This document shows, in pieces, positions 7,447 through 9,331 of a stretch of DNA of 9,331 bases. The notes beneath the pieces were generated by a model. That model saw only the letters and a program-made list of their open reading frames with translations. It was not told the origin of the DNA and did no database searches. The position numbers and the translations under genes are program-made. Origin of the DNA: Gemmatimonadaceae bacterium (lineage in GTDB: Bacteria > Gemmatimonadota > Gemmatimonadetes > Gemmatimonadales > Gemmatimonadaceae); assembly GCA_019689955.1 (NCBI GenBank), contig JADGGM010000074.1, positions 1 through 9,331 of the forward strand, in the 5' to 3' direction. Positions within the stretch are counted from its first letter, which is position 1. Each line of letters begins with the position of its first letter.

Positions 7447-8265
7447 ATGCGATGGATCAAGGCACGACATGGTCGCGGGCGCATGGCCGCGCTCGCAGTA
7501 CTCGCCGTGGCGGCGCTGGGCGCGGGGCGGGCCGTATCGGACGCGACCGCGTTCGCGGATCGCACGACGTATGGTCGCGCGGTGAAGATCGGCCACGGGA
7601 CGGCGCGCACGTACCTCACGATGAGGGGAGGGATGCCCGAGGTAGGGGTGGCGCTGAGCGAGGGCGCCCTCGCGGGTCTCCCCGACGAGCACGCGCCGGG
7701 CGGCGTGTTCGCCCACGGGCACACGACGTTCGAGACGGTGCTGGAGCTCCCGGCCGAGAACCGGACGCGGTTCCGGCACGTGCTACTGAACTGGAACCCG
7801 CGCGGTCACGAGCCTCCGGGAATCTACGACACGCCGCACTTCGACTTCCACTTCTACGTGATCGACTCTGCGGCGCGTGTCGCGATCGATCCTGCCGATC
7901 CCGAGTACCAGCGCAAGGCGGAGCGAAAGCCGGCCGCGGAGTGGATCCCGGCGCGGTACGTGATGCCCGCGCCGCTCGCCTTCGCTCGCATGGGGGTGCA
8001 CTGGGTGGACACGACGTCCGCGGAGCTGAAGGGGGAGCCGTTCACACGGACGTTCATCTATGGGTCGTGGGATGGCCGGGTGATCTTCGTCGAGCCGATG
8101 GTCACGAAGGCGTACCTGGAGACGCAACCAGAGTTCAGCGCCACGCTCCCGGCGCCGCCGCGCGGTCGGGGCGACGGCTACTACCCGGAAGGGTACAGCG
8201 TGCGATGGGATGCGGCGCGCAAGGAGTACCGCATCGCGCTGACGGGATTGCCGCCGCGCAGGTAA
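7447..8265 (+). CDS. Secreted DUF5602 / TTHB210-like protein of unknown function
   Basis: A 272-residue protein. Residues 1-31 form an N-terminal signal peptide (basic MRWIKARHGRGR, then a hydrophobic Ala/Leu/Val stretch at 13-26). The mature part is rich in beta-type sequence and His/aromatic clusters: FAHGHTTFE at 88-96, HFDFHFYVID at 131-140, MGVHWVD at 182-188 and FVEPMVTKAYL at 214-224. This pattern is what I recall for DUF5602 proteins related to Thermus TTHB210, a protein reported to be under an ECF sigma/anti-sigma system; the assignment is from memory of motifs. H131, D133, H135, H185 and E216 are candidate metal ligands, but that is speculation. It is divergent from an ECF sigma gene, which suggests it could belong to that sigma factor's regulon. 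No enzymatic activity can be assigned. Confidence 0.8.
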   Translation: MRWIKARHGRGRMAALAVLAVAALGAGRAVSDATAFADRTTYGRAVKIGHGTARTYLTMRGGMPEVGVALSEGALAGLPDEHAPGGVFAHGHTTFETVLELPAENRTRFRHVLLNWNPRGHEPPGIYDTPHFDFHFYVIDSAARVAIDPADPEYQRKAERKPAAEWIPARYVMPAPLAFARMGVHWVDTTSAELKGEPFTRTFIYGSWDGRVIFVEPMVTKAYLETQPEFSATLPAPPRGRGDGYYPEGYSVRWDAARKEYRIALTGLPPRR

Positions 8266-8672
8266 GGGGGAAGCGAACGTGGGGCCGGGAATCGGCGCCG
8301 CGGCCGGTAGGTGACCGCCCCGCCGATCTCGAAGCGATTCAAGTGCTCAGTGGACGGGCTCTGAAGCAACCCCAGCACGCCGAACGAGGATCGACCGTAC
8401 ACCGCCGTGGGATCGTTGGTGTACCACGTGTTCCCGAGGCCATCGCCTTCGGTGATCTGCTCGATGAGCCGCGACAGGAACTGGACCGGGCTCGACGCCT
8501 GATCGCCGTCCGTGGTGAGTTGAATGAGTTGAATATAGTACCGGAGGTCGCTGCGGCCGCCGGAGACGCCGGCGCCGTCCTCGTCGTACGAGCGTTCCCG
8601 CGCACGAGAAGCGACACTGGTAGTCTCGAGCGCGGGAATCGCGCGCGGAGCGGGCGCGCCGGTCTCCCTCCG
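8181..8672 (-). pseudogene. Probable remnant of an unrecognised protein-coding gene lacking a start
   Basis: The - strand frame is open from 8672 (after a TGA at 8675-8673) to a TAG at 8181. Between about 8584 and 8304 it reads like genuine protein, with segments such as RYYIQLIQL, PVQFLSRLIEQITEGDG, GNTWYTNDPTAVYG and FGVLGLLQSPS. By hand count, 65 of 79 codons at 8540-8304 end in G or C (82%), against 57% for the codon-aligned frame on the opposite strand. No ATG, GTG or TTG lies in frame before the coding-like part; the first GTG is at 8402, inside it. An ATG at 8676 sits in another - frame, so a single frameshift could have separated the start from the body. The 3' end runs 85 bp into the DUF5602-like gene, where the frame loses protein character. 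No family was recognised. Confidence 0.45.
8517..8534. repeat. Tandem 9-bp direct repeat (GAGTTGAAT x2)
   Basis: GAGTTGAAT occurs twice back to back. In the - strand remnant frame it encodes Ile-Gln-Leu twice. The length is a multiple of three, so it does not break that frame. Confidence 0.8.
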
Positions 8673-8778
8673 TCATCGCCACTGGTGGCGAGCTTATTGC
8701 CCTGGACGGCCTCCGAGTGCCGTGGCTGTCGTCGTCCGAGCGAATGATGGATCCGGCCGCGGCGATGGTGCACTTCTC

Positions 8779-8783
8779 TGGAG
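8779..8783 (+). promoter_or_regulatory. Ribosome binding site for the membrane-protein gene
   Basis: GGAGG lies four bases before ATG 8788 and fixes the start of the partial gene that runs off the window. Confidence 0.75.
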
Positions 8784-8787
8784 GTAG

Positions 8788-9331
8788 TATGGCAGAGATC
8801 GAAGTGACGCGCCGAGGAGCGACCGAGGCGATCGTGGAGCACCCGGTGTTTCGGCTGAAGTGGGGCGCCGTGTTCGCGGGGCTCGTGGTCGCGCTGGCGC
8901 TGCAGGTCGTGCTCACGCTCCTCGGCACGGCGATCGGGCTGACGGCGGTCGGCCCGGACACCTCGGCGCGCGGGATCGGGATCGGGGCGGGGATCTGGAT
9001 GATCGTGACGGCGCTGATCGCGCTGTACGTCGGCGGGCTGACGACCGGCTACCTGGCGGGCGTGCTGACGCGAGGCAATGGCGCGCTGCACGGCGTCCTC
9101 ATGTGGGGGCTGTCGACGCTCCTCGCGGCGTACCTGCTCGCGAGCGGCGTCGGCTCGCTGCTCGGCGGCGCGGTGCAGCTGGCGTCGGGGGCCGCGGCCG
9201 CGACGGCGGGGACGGTCGCGCATGGTGGACCGGCGGTGGACAGCGCGGCGCAGGCAACGTCGCGGCGAGCGCGGGCGATGCTCGACACGGTGCAGCAGAG
9301 CGCGGGGGAGGTGCTGGGGGAGACGAAGGAA
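8788..9331 (+). CDS. Small polytopic membrane protein, 3' end beyond the window
   Basis: 181 codons are visible, with no stop before the edge. The start is ATG 8788 behind GGAGG. A short charged N-terminus (1-23) is followed by three hydrophobic segments at about 25-54 (opening with KWGAVFAGLVVALAL), 62-91 (GIGIGAGIW...YVGGLTTGYLAG) and 98-130 (GALHGVLMWGLSTLLAAYLL), all rich in Gly/Ala. An Ala-rich, probably amphipathic stretch with QATSRRARAMLDTVQQ (155-170) follows. The (S/K)WGAxxAG opening resembles a widespread group of uncharacterised membrane proteins, some of them labelled PhnA-like without experimental support. No function can be assigned. The gap upstream suggests that it starts its own transcript. 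Confidence 0.85.

Larger units (their letters stand above)
8266..8787. other. 522-bp stretch without an intact gene
   Basis: This gap follows the DUF5602-like stop and precedes the membrane-protein gene. It contains the - strand coding remnant, a 9-bp tandem duplication at 8517-8534 and a noticeably AT-richer patch around 8517-8540. No tRNA-like fold, terminator with a T run, or convincing promoter was seen. The promoter for the downstream gene must lie here or farther upstream. Confidence 0.6.

Noticed and set aside
5846..7585. 579-codon open frame on the + strand opposite the kinase and sigma genes
   Set aside because: It has no recognisable domain, runs antisense to two well-supported genes and crosses the intergenic region, as shadow frames do in high-GC DNA.
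7452..8747. 431-codon open frame on the + strand overlapping the DUF5602-like gene and the following gap
   Set aside because: In its first two thirds it is out of frame with a well-supported gene. In the gap, its third-position G/C (57% by hand over 79 codons) is well below that of the opposing - strand frame (82%).
8339..9223. 294-codon open frame on the - strand opposite the membrane-protein gene
   Set aside because: Arg/His/Asp-rich translation antisense to clear transmembrane segments with a good ribosome binding site.
1..9331. CRISPR arrays, tRNA or rRNA genes, insertion sequences
   Set aside because: No regularly spaced repeats, no cloverleaf or rRNA-like segments, and no transposase or terminal inverted repeats were seen.

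Overview
The window is very GC-rich bacterial DNA (G/C dominates third codon positions in every real gene), densely coding. The gene mix is serine hydrolases with DUF3471-type C-termini, an ECF sigma factor of the TIGR02999/PF07638 type followed by a Ser/Thr kinase with TPR repeats, and a DUF5602/TTHB210-like secreted protein. This mix fits Gemmatimonadota best; Acidobacteriota or Planctomycetota are less likely alternatives. The assignment rests on gene style, not on a marker gene.

Left third (30-4006, + strand): two secreted penicillin-recognising serine hydrolases overlap by four bases (ATGA) and probably form one operon. The first is a 519-residue class C beta-lactamase/esterase-fold protein with a DUF3471 tail. 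The second is an 806-residue fusion: the same type of serine hydrolase, two beta-rich lipocalin-like modules, and a complete VanX/DdpX-type zinc D-Ala-D-Ala dipeptidase. The fusion is the most distinctive object in the window and suggests extracytoplasmic processing of D-Ala-containing peptides or peptidoglycan fragments.

Middle (7279 down to 4091, - strand): an ECF sigma factor and, three bases downstream, a transmembrane Hanks-type Ser/Thr kinase with a TPR-rich C-terminal half. They form a two-gene signalling unit that converges on the hydrolase operon. This resembles kinase-controlled ECF systems such as EcfP/PknT and EcfK/PknS, in which the kinase phosphorylates the sigma factor.

Right third: a 167-bp divergent intergenic region with a perfect 11-bp inverted repeat separates the sigma gene from a DUF5602-like secreted protein (7447-8265, +). 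The next 522 bp (8266-8787) holds no intact gene, but its - strand carries a clear coding-like remnant of an unrecognised protein with no usable start codon. The window ends inside a + strand gene for a small polytopic membrane protein (8788 to the edge).

Working model (inference): the sigma/kinase pair senses an envelope condition and may control its neighbours, the divergent DUF5602 gene and possibly the convergent D-Ala peptidase operon. Nothing in the sequence proves these regulatory links.
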